Assembly: GCA_022565015.1 (NCBI GenBank)
Contig: JADFKI010000004.1
Coordinates: 1 to 33,273 of the forward strand
Origin: Chloroflexota bacterium
GTDB taxonomy: Bacteria > Chloroflexota > Dehalococcoidia > Lucifugimonadales > JADFKI01
Direction: 5' to 3'
DNA: 33,273 bases
Part shown: positions 6,488-14,518 of the stretch, in pieces
Position numbering within the stretch: the first letter of the stretch is position 1
Layout: the number at the start of each line of letters is the position of its first letter
The notes under the pieces: model-generated
The model's database searches: none
The model's input: only the letters and a program-made list of their open reading frames with translations
What the model was told of the DNA's origin: nothing
Made by a program: the position numbers and the translations under genes

Positions 6488-7861
6488 ATGGTTGAGACGA
6501 TAGACACGCAGTCACTGCAAAAGTCGGCGCAAGAGCATCTCTGGATGCACAATCGCGACTGGGTCCAGATGGCCGAGGAGGGCGGACCGACCATCATTGT
6601 CGAGGCCGAAGGCGTTCGCGCCGTCGACTCCGACGGCAGGGTCTGGCTGGACGTCAACGGCGGCTACTGCTCGGTAAACGCGGGCTACGGCAGGACCGAG
6701 ATCGCCGAGGCCATGAGGGACCAGATGCGCCGGCTCACCTACTTCCCCCAGGGAACGACGACAGAGCCTCTCATCCGCCTGGCGGCGAAGATAGCGGAGA
6801 TTACGCCGGGCTCTCTGAATCGGATGTGGCCCGTGACGGGCGGCTCCGAGGCGAACGAAACGGCCATTAAGATCGCGAAGGCGTACCAGAAGCGGGTCGG
6901 ACAGCCGGGACGGCACAAGATAATCAGCCGCAAGGGCTCGTACCACGGCGCAACGGGCGGCGTCATGTTTCTGGGCAGCGTTACCCCGGACTATGAGCCC
7001 GCACCCGCCGGCATGGTGTACGCTCCTCAGCCGAACCCGTACCGCTGCGAGCGCGGCGGGACCACCCCTTCGGAGTGCGCCGAGCGATGCGCCAGGGCGA
7101 TCGAGGAGCTAATCCTCTTCCACGGGGCCGACACGATAGCGGCCGTAATCGCGGAGCCCGTTTCATCTTCGGGCGCAGCAGTGGTGCCCGGCGACGAGTA
7201 CTGGCCCATGTTGCGCGACATCTGCTCCAGGTACGGCGTCATTCTGATCGCCGACGAGGTCATTTGCGGGTTCGGTCGGACCGGCAAGATGTTCGCCTCC
7301 GAGCATTGGGGCGTCGTACCCGACATCATGACCATCGCCAAGGGGATAACCAGCAGCTACCTTCCGCTGGCGGCGGCCGTTGTAAGAGACGAGATCGCCG
7401 ACGTCTTCGCCGGGGAGGACAACATCTTCAAGCAGGCCCTTACCTTTGGCGGCCATCCCGTGACGGCCGCCGTCGCGCTCAAGAATATCGAAATCATCGA
7501 GCGAGAGAGCCTGGTGCAGAACTCGGCGGATGTCGGGGACTACTTCTTACAACAGCTCGAGAGCCTGAAGGAGGAGCATCCGATAATCGGAGATGTTCGC
7601 GGGATAGGGCTTCTGCTGGGGATCGAGCTGGTGAGCGACCACGAGACCAAGGACCCGTTTCCGCCTCAGCTAAACATCGGAGAGCGACTGACGCAAAAGT
7701 TCCAGGAGCGGGGCCTTATCCTGAGATGCGGGGGCAGCACCATCAACATTGGCCCGCCGCTCTGCCTGACGACATCCGACGTCGACGAAATCACAAGGGG
7801 CCTCGACGGGTCGCTCGGCGAGCTGGAAGACGAGCTCGCGGATGAATTTACAGACAAATGA
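6488..7861 (+). CDS. Class III PLP-dependent aminotransferase (copy 2)
   Basis: 457-aa paralogue of the preceding gene, about two-thirds identical by eye (not computed) and collinear, with one short gap after the SYHGAT motif and length variation near PPQLNIGER. It keeps PVTGGSEANETAIK, IADEVICGFGRTG and PLP Lys285 in TIAKGITSSY, so it should be active. Differences cluster in places that could shape the substrate pocket: NSVNIGYG is CSVNAGYG here, and FRINSNVLSIG is LRCGGSTINIG. ATG 6488 has TGGAG 7 bases upstream. The tandem arrangement suggests duplication followed by specialisation on related amines. Confidence 0.93.
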   Translation: MVETIDTQSLQKSAQEHLWMHNRDWVQMAEEGGPTIIVEAEGVRAVDSDGRVWLDVNGGYCSVNAGYGRTEIAEAMRDQMRRLTYFPQGTTTEPLIRLAAKIAEITPGSLNRMWPVTGGSEANETAIKIAKAYQKRVGQPGRHKIISRKGSYHGATGGVMFLGSVTPDYEPAPAGMVYAPQPNPYRCERGGTTPSECAERCARAIEELILFHGADTIAAVIAEPVSSSGAAVVPGDEYWPMLRDICSRYGVILIADEVICGFGRTGKMFASEHWGVVPDIMTIAKGITSSYLPLAAAVVRDEIADVFAGEDNIFKQALTFGGHPVTAAVALKNIEIIERESLVQNSADVGDYFLQQLESLKEEHPIIGDVRGIGLLLGIELVSDHETKDPFPPQLNIGERLTQKFQERGLILRCGGSTINIGPPLCLTTSDVDEITRGLDGSLGELEDELADEFTDK

Positions 7862-7910
7862 TTATTAATTAGGTACCGGCGCACATACGCCGGGCTACGG
7901 AGACTGAATA

Positions 7911-8552
7911 TTGACCAATAGCCACAAACACGAGCATACAGATGACAATGACACGAGGGTTGCAATCTTCATCGACGGCAGCAATCTCTATCACAGCCTC
8001 GAAGAAAATTGCAATCGGTTCGACGTTGATTTCGGAGCGTTTGCCGAAAAGCTTACCGACGGCCGAACGCATTTTCGGACGTATTACTACAATGTTCTCA
8101 GGGATCCGGACCACAACCCCCAGGCCTACCAAGACCAGCAAAAATTCCTGAGCGCGCTGTACGCCACTCCTTACCTCGAAGTCCGGCTGGGCACCGCCAA
8201 GATGCGAGGCGATGTCGCGGTGGAAAAGGGCGTGGACATCATGCTGGCGACGGACGTTCTACGAATGGCGTGGGAGAACCTGTATGACGTCGCCATTATC
8301 GTCAGCGGAGACGGCGACTTCGCCTACGCTCTACAGGCCGCCAAGAACTACGGCAAGCATATAGAGGTGGCCGCCTTTCCATCCAATCTTTCATGGGAGC
8401 TTGCCCAGATCGCAGACAGGTGCGAGTATTTCGAGCCCGAATACTTCGCCGACATCTGGAGCCGAAAACGGAACGGCGAGCGAAACAGCACAGGCACTGA
8501 GAGTCAGAAACGAGGGTGGCGAGGACGACGCACCAGGGCCAATACATCGTAG
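7911..8552 (+). CDS. NYN domain-containing protein (LabA/DUF88 family)
   Basis: 213-aa PIN-like NYN-domain protein, predicted to be an RNA nuclease. The acidic site residues are visible in VAIFIDGSNLYHSL, KGVDIMLATDVLRMA and IIVSGDGDFAYAL, followed by GKHIEVAAFPSNLSWELAQIADR. The last 35 residues are a basic Arg/Lys/Ser-rich tail (RKRNGERN, KRGWRGRRTR) that could bind nucleic acid. The only usable start is TTG 7911, with GGAG 8 bases upstream; there is no in-frame ATG before the conserved core. It lies 49 bases after the second aminotransferase and may be co-transcribed with it. RNA substrate and role are unknown. Confidence 0.88.
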   Translation: MTNSHKHEHTDDNDTRVAIFIDGSNLYHSLEENCNRFDVDFGAFAEKLTDGRTHFRTYYYNVLRDPDHNPQAYQDQQKFLSALYATPYLEVRLGTAKMRGDVAVEKGVDIMLATDVLRMAWENLYDVAIIVSGDGDFAYALQAAKNYGKHIEVAAFPSNLSWELAQIADRCEYFEPEYFADIWSRKRNGERNSTGTESQKRGWRGRRTRANTS

Positions 8553-8919
8553 CGATTTGGAGACCTACGGAGCGCGTCGATGCCTGGGACGGACCCATCA
8601 GTTTCAGGCTGTCATCGGCCTATCGCGCAGGCCGCCATCGCCTTCCATCGGAATTGACCGAAATTATTTTCAAATAAGTCCTGCTTCTGATATACTCGCC
8701 AAGGCCACAGGTTATGCCGTCTTCTTGCAATTGCCACGTCTTGTCCATGCGTCCACGCCCAACGTTATTCACTGGTCGAGTCCGCCGGATAGCGGGCGGA
8801 GATGCCGGGCCTTCAAAGGGCGCCTGGTCAAGGTAAAGACGAGCGGTACACGTGTGAGCCAACGGCAAATCGACTCTTGGTCGTGACGCACACCCTTTTG
8901 AACCAGTGGAGGATGAAAA
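8553..8919 (+). other. Intergenic leader region of purA
   Basis: About 370 bases without a convincing gene. It contains the promoter at 8668-8696, which implies a leader of over 200 bases before purA. Within the leader, TCCGCC (8781-8786) pairs with GGCGGA (8795-8800), and a GGGCC...GGCGCC-rich stretch follows. I see no purine riboswitch core and no terminator-type T run. Confidence 0.5.
8668..8696 (+). promoter_or_regulatory. Extended -10 promoter upstream of purA
   Basis: TTTCAA (8668-8673), a 17-base spacer and TATACT (8691-8696), with a TG dinucleotide at 8688-8689, form an extended -10. AT-rich sequence precedes the -35. The predicted transcript start is near 8703, about 217 bases before the purA ATG. 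Confidence 0.5.
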
Positions 8920-10212
8920 ATGCCGGCGTATGCCGTACTAGGCGCCCAGTGGGGCGACGAGGGTAAGGGTAAGATAATTGACGTCCTCGCCAGGGACGCG
9001 GATATAGTCGCACGATTTTCCGGAGGCAATAACGCAGGCCATACCGTCGTAAACGACGAGGGCGTGTTTAGCTTTCACTTAATACCGTGCGGGGTATTTT
9101 GGCCCCAGACCCTCAACGTGATAGGCAATGGAGTCGTGCTCGACCCGGACGTCTTCCTCGAGGAGGTAGACGGACTAAAGGAGCAGGGCCACGACGTCTC
9201 GGACCGTCTGCTTGTCAGCGAGCGAGCCCACATAGTCATGCCCTATCACGTCGTCCTCGACGAGCTGACCGAAAAGGCGCGGGGCAGCGATGCCATCGGC
9301 ACGACAGGCAAGGGAATCGGCCCGACTTACGCCGACAAGGCCGCCAGGACCGGCATACGCGCAGCTGATCTTCTGGACGTCGAAGCGCTACTTCCTCGGC
9401 TGGAAAACATCGTCAACCATACCAACAAGATAATAACGGCCGTCTACGACGGCACTCCCGTATCGATGACCGACATATTCGACAAGTGCCGTGATTGGTC
9501 CGAAAGGCTTGGTCCGTTTATCGCGCCGGTCGAGCGTATCGTTTACGAGTACCTGGAGGCAGGAAGAAACGTTCTGCTGGAGGGCGCTCAAGGTGCGCTG
9601 CTGGACCTCGACCACGGCACTTACCCCTTCGTAACGTCGTCCAACCCGACAATCGGAGGCGCGTGCGTAGGACTCGGCATCCACCCAAACTACATCTCCA
9701 ACATCATAGGGGTCTTCAAGGCGTATTCGACCAGGGTTGGCAGCGGCCCGTTCCCCACCGAGCTGACGGACGAGACCGGCGAGAGGATCAGGAACCTTGC
9801 CCAGGAGTTCGGTGTGACCACGGGTCGAGCCAGGCGCGTGGGCTGGTTCGATGCCGTCGCCGCCAAGTTCAGCACCCAGGTCAACGGCTATACATCGGCG
9901 GTGCTTACCAGGCTGGACGTCCTCGACGGGTTCGACTCGATAATGGTCTGCACGGCGTACGAGCTGGACGGCGAGCGCACCGAGGAGTTTCCCGGCGGCG
10001 TGGCGGCGCTGGAGAGGTGCAAGCCCATATTGGAGGAGATGAAGGGCTGGACCAGTCCCACGGCCGGCGCAACTGACTTCAGCAAGCTACCGAAAGAGGC
10101 CGTCGCCTATGTGCAGCGAATCCAGGAGCTGATTGGCTGCCCGATCGACGTAATATCCACCGGGCCTCACCGCGACGAAGTCATTCGCGTCCGCGAGGTC
10201 ATCGGGGTATAG
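8920..10212 (+). CDS. purA: Adenylosuccinate synthetase
   Basis: 430-aa enzyme of AMP synthesis: IMP + aspartate + GTP give adenylosuccinate. The N-terminal GTP/catalytic loop AQWGDEGKGKI (about 8-18, catalytic Asp in GDEGKGK), the NNAGHTV substrate loop with catalytic His, GTTGKGIGPTYADKAAR, EGAQGALLDLDHGTYPFVTSS and the C-terminal guanine-binding ISTGPHRDE are all present. Length is normal for the family. ATG 8920 is preceded by GGAGG at 7 bases. It appears to be a single-gene transcription unit between a leader promoter and a strong terminator at 10242. Confidence 0.98.
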   Translation: MPAYAVLGAQWGDEGKGKIIDVLARDADIVARFSGGNNAGHTVVNDEGVFSFHLIPCGVFWPQTLNVIGNGVVLDPDVFLEEVDGLKEQGHDVSDRLLVSERAHIVMPYHVVLDELTEKARGSDAIGTTGKGIGPTYADKAARTGIRAADLLDVEALLPRLENIVNHTNKIITAVYDGTPVSMTDIFDKCRDWSERLGPFIAPVERIVYEYLEAGRNVLLEGAQGALLDLDHGTYPFVTSSNPTIGGACVGLGIHPNYISNIIGVFKAYSTRVGSGPFPTELTDETGERIRNLAQEFGVTTGRARRVGWFDAVAAKFSTQVNGYTSAVLTRLDVLDGFDSIMVCTAYELDGERTEEFPGGVAALERCKPILEEMKGWTSPTAGATDFSKLPKEAVAYVQRIQELIGCPIDVISTGPHRDEVIRVREVIGV

Positions 10213-10241
10213 TTTTTAGTTGTAATCCACTGAACCAAGAA

Positions 10242-10268
10242 GGGCCACCCGGATGGGTGGCCCCTTTT
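10242..10268 (+). terminator. Rho-independent terminator of purA
   Basis: GGGCCACCC (10242-10250), loop GGAT and GGGTGGCCC (10255-10263) form a perfect 9-bp GC-rich stem followed by CTTTT. It begins 30 bases after the purA stop. Confidence 0.92.
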
Positions 10269-10290
10269 GCTTCCATACTTCCTTTCGCGT

Positions 10291-10337
10291 CACCCTCTTT
10301 CTGGCCTTTCTCCAAATGGGAGAGGGTTTCTTGTTGT
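10291..10337. repeat. Partial copy of CCCTC/GAGGG repeat family
   Basis: CACCCTCTTTCTGGCC, then CTCC, loop and GGGAGAGGG, then TTTCTTGTTG. It matches the left half of the larger element at 11984-12070 (CACCCTCATCCTAGCC, hairpin, TTTTGTTAGG). Confidence 0.55.
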
Positions 10338-10434
10338 CTTTTTCTGAACATTCGGGAGGTCACGGAAGAGCTGGGTGTTCTTAAGGTGGATCAACAACAG
10401 GACCAGTGCGAACGTGTGGATTGAGTGGTTCAAT

Positions 10435-10464
10435 TTGACAGCCAATTTAGTCTTTTAGTGTAGT
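10435..10464 (+). promoter_or_regulatory. Promoter of the ATP-grasp gene
   Basis: A perfect -35 TTGACA (10435-10440), an 18-base spacer and -10 TGTAGT (10459-10464) lie in an AT-rich patch. The predicted start near 10471 gives a leader of about 98 bases to ATG 10569. Confidence 0.5.
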
Positions 10465-10568
10465 TCCCGCACGTTATGGAAAGTATAGACTTGAGCATCC
10501 AGCGGCGAATACTCGTGTGCATGTCTTTGTGCCCACGGAAAGTAGAACATTTCAAAAAGGTTGCAGCT

Positions 10569-11855
10569 ATGAACATGAACGACAGTGATGCCAGCCAACA
10601 GGCAGAACCGAGGGCAATCGTCTTAGGAATTGAGCACCCTCGCGCAGTAGCGGTAGCCAGGTCGCTAGGGAGAGCAGGGATCACCGTCGACGCCGTGGAC
10701 CACGAGTCCTCTGCGCGAGGGTTTTACTCTCGCTACCTGCGCAACAAGCATATCGTAGACGAAGACTACGAAAGCACCTTGGCCTTCCTTGAATCGATAG
10801 GGCAGGAAGGCGGACTACTGATACCAACAAACGACCATTACCTGATATTCGCCGCCAAGTACTTTGATCGCCTCTCGCGTTATTTCACTATGACCTGCCC
10901 TCCCTGGTCAGTCTTGGAAAAATTGATGGACAAACCCCAGGCCTATGGCATAGCTCGAGAGGCCGGAATAAAGACCCCGCTGTTTTTCGCTCCGAATGAC
11001 ATCGAAGAGTTGGAGCAGACCGTCTCCGAATTCGACTTCGAGAATCGCTCATACATTCTCAAGACCAAGCTCTGGAGCTCAGGTCCTGCAGATATTCGAA
11101 CGGGAAGATTCTCCAAGGACGCGGGGCCGGACGCAACCTCAATGTTAGAAAGCTGCCGGGAGATTCAGGCGAGAATAGGGACGCTCCCCGTCATTGAAGA
11201 GATCATACCTGGAGAGTCAGACACATGCATCGGCGTGTCTATGGTGGTGAACAAGAATCACGAGCCAGTAGTCTCGTATTGTGTCAGAAGATTGAAGCTT
11301 TTCCTCTATTCAAGAAGCGGATTTACTCACCCTTATGAGCTTGGCGCAAACGTCTACAGCGAAAGCATCCATGACGAAGAGGCGGTTGAAGCAGCTACAC
11401 GCTTCGTTCGACAGGCCAAGTTTTACGGTCTGATCACAGTGGAGTTCAGGAGAGATGCGACCGACGGCCGCCTGAATCTGATCAAGATCGATCCAAGGCC
11501 GGTAAGGGCGACAAGCCTCTCCACCGCGCTGGGCCTGGATACCCCAACGGCCTTGTACCAGGTGTTTACAGGCGGACAGGTTAATGTCGCAAAATCCTAC
11601 CCTGACGGCGTGGCCTGGATCTGGCTTACGTGGTACTTAAAGGCTTTGTGGAGGAACAGGCAATACAACTCGGTACGGCCGGGCCTGCTGGCTGTTCTGA
11701 GGAATTTGAGCAACATCAAGTCCTTTGCGTATCTCAGCGTCCGGGATCCTATGCCTTTCCTCATTGAGATCTTCAGGCAAGGACGTGAGTGGGTAGGCGC
11801 GAAACCAATTCGACTGAAGAGAAAATTCTTCCCCTCTCGCTCCGGAGCAGTATAG
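10569..11855 (+). CDS. ATP-grasp domain protein (carboxylate-amine ligase-like)
   Basis: 428-aa ATP-grasp protein of the CarB-like carboxylate-amine ligase type. The N-terminal pre-ATP-grasp Rossmann-like region has AIVLGIEHPRAVAVARSLGRAG. The ATP-binding middle has LEKLMDKPQAYGIAREAGIKTP, YILKTKLWSS and PVIEEIIPGES. The C-terminal metal site is KFYGLITVEFRRD followed by LIKIDPRP. The usual EINPR metal motif is altered: Lys306 replaces Glu and Asp308 replaces Asn, although Glu292 in VEF remains. Relatives modify peptides, sugars or amino acids in cell-surface or natural-product pathways; the substrate here is unknown. ATG 10569 has AAAGG 8 bases upstream; starts from 10476 lack a site. It is a single gene with its own promoter and terminator, unrelated in function to its neighbours. 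Confidence 0.82.
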   Translation: MNMNDSDASQQAEPRAIVLGIEHPRAVAVARSLGRAGITVDAVDHESSARGFYSRYLRNKHIVDEDYESTLAFLESIGQEGGLLIPTNDHYLIFAAKYFDRLSRYFTMTCPPWSVLEKLMDKPQAYGIAREAGIKTPLFFAPNDIEELEQTVSEFDFENRSYILKTKLWSSGPADIRTGRFSKDAGPDATSMLESCREIQARIGTLPVIEEIIPGESDTCIGVSMVVNKNHEPVVSYCVRRLKLFLYSRSGFTHPYELGANVYSESIHDEEAVEAATRFVRQAKFYGLITVEFRRDATDGRLNLIKIDPRPVRATSLSTALGLDTPTALYQVFTGGQVNVAKSYPDGVAWIWLTWYLKALWRNRQYNSVRPGLLAVLRNLSNIKSFAYLSVRDPMPFLIEIFRQGREWVGAKPIRLKRKFFPSRSGAV

Positions 11856-11931
11856 CCAGAGCTGGTCTATCGCACCACGGCACCAGGGCCGACCCCCGTT
11901 CATGCCTGGCCATCTTCAGAGTGACAAACGT

Positions 11932-11967
11932 AAAGGGCGATCCTTATCAGATCGCCCTTTGGTGTTT
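11932..11967 (+). terminator. Terminator after the ATP-grasp gene
   Basis: AAAGGGCGATC (11932-11942), a 7-base loop and GATCGCCCTTT (11950-11960) form a perfect 11-bp stem. The downstream tract GGTGTTT is only partly T-rich. The symmetric A/T ends may also let it act on minus-strand transcripts leaving dapA. Confidence 0.8.
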
Positions 11968-11983
11968 ATGTGTGGCAGCGTTC

Positions 11984-12070
11984 CACCCTCATCCTAGCCT
12001 TCTCCCATCAAGGGAGAAGGGATTTTGTTAGGTCCTCTCCCTCGACGGGAGAGGATTTAGGTGAGGGTGA
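11984..12070. repeat. Compound palindromic repeat downstream of dapA
   Basis: Outer arms CACCCTCATCCTAG and TAGGTGAGGGTGA are inverted. They enclose two hairpins, CCTTCTCCC-atcaa-GGGAGAAGG and TCCTCTCCC-tcgac-GGGAGAGGA. It lies between convergent genes, just beyond the dapA stop at 12076, and is the fullest copy of the family seen in the window. Confidence 0.85.
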
Positions 12071-12075
12071 TTCCC

Positions 12076-12981
12076 CTAGTCGCCGGCGACCGCCACTGGC
12101 AGGTCGATCGTGTAGCCGGACACGACCTTGTCGATGGCTGCGGCCGTCGCCTCGTCCGGAGGCACCAATGGCAGCCGCGTCTCGCCGACGTCGAATCCCG
12201 CCCTGCGCACCGAGTACTTTACCGGTATCGGATTGGAAACGATAAAGAGTATCTTGAACATCTCGAAGAGTCTCTTGTGCTCGGCGGCGGCGGCCTCGAT
12301 ATCACCCTCCAGGATCAGACCAATCATGCCCTTGATCTGCCTGCCGATTAGATGCGACGCCACGCTCACCACGCCGTACCCGCCGGAGCACATGATGTAG
12401 AACGTCTCGTCGTCGTTTCCGCTCCACACCTTGAAGTCGTCGTCCGTGTCGCGAATGACGCGCGTGATCTGCACCATGTCGCTGCTGGCCTCCTTCGTGC
12501 CGACGATGTTGTCGACCTTGCTGAGGCGGACGGTGGTCTCAGCCGTCATATTGAGGCTGGTCCTGCTGGGAACGTTGTACAGCACACAGGGGATATGCAC
12601 GCTCTCGGCGATGGACTTGAAGTGCTGGTAAAGGCCCTCTTGCGGCGGCTTGTTGTACGAGGGGACGGTCATCAGTATGGCGTCGACGCCAAGCCTCTCC
12701 GCCTCCTTGCTCATTTCGATGCTGGCGGCCGTGGCATAGGTCGTGGTGCCGGCAATGATGGCGGCGCGGTCTCCCACGGCGCTCTTCGTAGCCTCGTAGA
12801 GCCCCAGCTTCTCCTCGGTCGTTAGTGTAGGGGTCTCACCCGTTGTGCCGGTTATGACCAGCCCGTCGCTGCCGGAGTCCACCAGGGCCACAGCCAGGCG
12901 CTTAGCCTCGTCGTAGTCCACTTCGCCCTGCTGGTCGAAGGGAGTTATCATTGCGGTAATCAGCCTGCCGATTTCGACCAT
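12076..12981 (-). CDS. dapA: 4-hydroxy-tetrahydrodipicolinate synthase
   Basis: 301-aa TIM-barrel aldolase that condenses pyruvate with aspartate semialdehyde, the first committed step to diaminopimelate and lysine. Schiff-base Lys163 lies in GTKEASSD, Tyr135 and Arg140 in LYNVPSRTS, and the Thr pair 46-47 in GTTGET. Length is normal. ATG 12981 is preceded by GAGGAGGGT. It is last in the minus-strand dapB - RDD - asd - dapA series, 54 bases after asd, and its substrate is the product of asd. Confidence 0.97.
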   Translation of the reverse strand: MVEIGRLITAMITPFDQQGEVDYDEAKRLAVALVDSGSDGLVITGTTGETPTLTTEEKLGLYEATKSAVGDRAAIIAGTTTYATAASIEMSKEAERLGVDAILMTVPSYNKPPQEGLYQHFKSIAESVHIPCVLYNVPSRTSLNMTAETTVRLSKVDNIVGTKEASSDMVQITRVIRDTDDDFKVWSGNDDETFYIMCSGGYGVVSVASHLIGRQIKGMIGLILEGDIEAAAAEHKRLFEMFKILFIVSNPIPVKYSVRRAGFDVGETRLPLVPPDEATAAAIDKVVSGYTIDLPVAVAGD

Positions 12982-13035
12982 GACCTGACCCTCCTCGTCA
13001 AAACTGTGCCGCAGAGCCCTGTTCGATTCGCTACG

Positions 13036-14121
13036 TTAACCGACGGCGGAATCCTTTAACCTGGGAACGAGGCCCCTTCTGAGGGCCTCTTCCGCGATCT
13101 GAAGGGCGTTTGTCGCGGCGCCCTTCCTGAGGTTGTCCGAGACCAGCCACATCGCAATGCCGTTGGGATGCGACATGTCCCTGCGAATTCTTCCGACGAA
13201 CACCTCGTCCTTGCCTGCGGCGTCAACGGGCATAGGATACACGTTTGATTTGGGTTCGTCCACCACGCATACTCCGGGAAAGCTCGAGAGCGTCTCCCGC
13301 ACCTCATCGGGGCTTACCGGCCTTTCGAACTCGATGTGCACGGCTTCACTGTGGCTCACCATGACCGGGACCCGCACACAGGTCGCCGAGATGGCAATCC
13401 GATCATCGTGAAGTATCTTCCGGGTCTCGTTGAGCATCTTCATCTCTTCGTTGGTGTACCCGTTATCCCAGAACTCCTCTATGTGAGGCAGCGTGTTGAA
13501 CGCTATCGGATGGGGATAAGCGTCGTGCCGTACTCCCCGGGTGTCCCCATTTACGAGGGGCGGGTCGTCGGGGGTCTTGTCCCACTCGCCCATGAGGCGC
13601 CCCGACTGCACCCTGAGCTCCTCGACGGCCTCCGCACCAGAGCCGGATACGGACTGGTAGGTGTCCACGACGACGCGCCTCACCGGACTGAGCTCTCTCA
13701 GGGGCTTGAGCACCATTACGAGGGGCGTGGTCGAGCAGTTGGGGGCCGAGACTATTCCCTTGTGGTCCGCGATATCGTCCCCGTTGACCTCCGGCACCAC
13801 CAGGGGGACGTCGGGGTCCATGCGAAAGGCGGAGCTCTTGTCGACGACGAACGCACCCTGCTTAACGGCGAGCGGGGCCACTTCGAGACTTACGCTTGCT
13901 CCCGCCGCTATGAACACGATATCGACCTCGCCAAGAAGCCGGGGCGTGACCTCTTCGACCACGATCTCCCTGCCCATGACCTTGAGCTTCTTCCCCACGG
14001 AACGCTTGGACGCACAGAGTCGAATATCGCTTGCCGGAAAGTGTCGCTCTTCCAGGATCTTTAGAAAGACACCGCCAACCGCACCGGTTGCACCAACCAA
14101 CGCGATTCTACATACGTCCAC
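13036..14121 (-). CDS. asd: Aspartate-semialdehyde dehydrogenase
   Basis: 361-aa NADP-dependent enzyme that reduces aspartyl phosphate to aspartate semialdehyde, the branch point for lysine, threonine and methionine. The Rossmann motif is GATGAVGG (10-17), catalytic Cys129 is in SAPNCSTTP, and general base His257 is in VPVMVSHSEAV. HPIAFNTLPHI is also typical. The start is GTG 14121 with GGAGG 5 bases upstream; an overlapping ATG is out of frame. It has its own likely promoter 90 bases upstream and is followed closely by dapA. Confidence 0.97.
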   Translation of the reverse strand: MDVCRIALVGATGAVGGVFLKILEERHFPASDIRLCASKRSVGKKLKVMGREIVVEEVTPRLLGEVDIVFIAAGASVSLEVAPLAVKQGAFVVDKSSAFRMDPDVPLVVPEVNGDDIADHKGIVSAPNCSTTPLVMVLKPLRELSPVRRVVVDTYQSVSGSGAEAVEELRVQSGRLMGEWDKTPDDPPLVNGDTRGVRHDAYPHPIAFNTLPHIEEFWDNGYTNEEMKMLNETRKILHDDRIAISATCVRVPVMVSHSEAVHIEFERPVSPDEVRETLSSFPGVCVVDEPKSNVYPMPVDAAGKDEVFVGRIRRDMSHPNGIAMWLVSDNLRKGAATNALQIAEEALRRGLVPRLKDSAVG

Positions 14122-14136
14122 ATTAGCCTCCGGCCA

Positions 14137-14166
14137 GGGGTTAGGGTCTGGGGTATAGGGATTGGG
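14137..14166. repeat. Telomere-like G-rich element, copy A
   Basis: The plus strand carries GGGGTTAGGGTCTGGGG, then TATAGGG and ATTGGG: five G runs of 3-4 with 3-4 base spacers, fitting a G-quadruplex pattern. An inverted relative lies at 15449-15484 on the other side of the RDD gene. In the asd mRNA leader it would be read as C-rich. Confidence 0.65.
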
Positions 14167-14206
14167 ACGCGGCGATGGCCGCCACCGACCGCATATCGGT
14201 CACCCG

Positions 14207-14215
14207 TTTATAGCA
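14207..14215 (-). promoter_or_regulatory. Extended -10 element upstream of asd
   Basis: The minus strand reads TGCTATAAA (TG at 14214-14215, hexamer TATAAA at 14207-14212). No good -35 is present, which is tolerated for extended -10 promoters. It would start transcription near 14200, about 80 bases before the asd GTG. Confidence 0.4.
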
Positions 14216-14518
14216 TGATAGCGCGTTTCGCGGCGCAGTTCCATAGAACTAAGCACGCCTCTTAGACTGCCGGCGCCAGGCCGATCGCCGAGAATATATC
14301 GGTATGCGCTCAGATTGCCAGTGTCTGCTTTCCCTGATCAGAGCACTTCAACTACGGTAACCCGCCGTAGTTTCTTCGTAGTTGTCTTCGTCAAGATAAC
14401 ACCGGCCGGACTCTCGATTTCATGTCGCCCTTTTCAATGATGCCATACCGCAGCCCTTGAACAAGACAGGGGAGAAAGCCTGCACGAGCAATATCAGAAC
14501 TTCCAAGGCGAGACCAAT

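Larger units (their letters stand above)
10269..10568. other. Intergenic region between purA and the ATP-grasp gene
   Basis: Holds a half copy of the palindromic repeat family (10291-10337, starting CACCCTC and containing GGGAGAGGG), then the promoter at 10435-10464 and the untranslated leader of the next gene. The frame of the next gene is open back to 10476 but has no ribosome-binding site there. Confidence 0.5.
14122..14518. other. Intergenic region between the RDD gene and asd
   Basis: About 400 bases with no credible gene. It holds the G-rich element at 14137-14166, the likely asd promoter at 14207-14215, and a perfect 8-bp hairpin AACTACGG-taacccg-CCGTAGTT (14350-14372) that could end or protect the RDD-gene transcript but lacks a T run. 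A 78-aa plus-strand frame at 14457 is antisense to the RDD gene and not supported. Confidence 0.5.
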
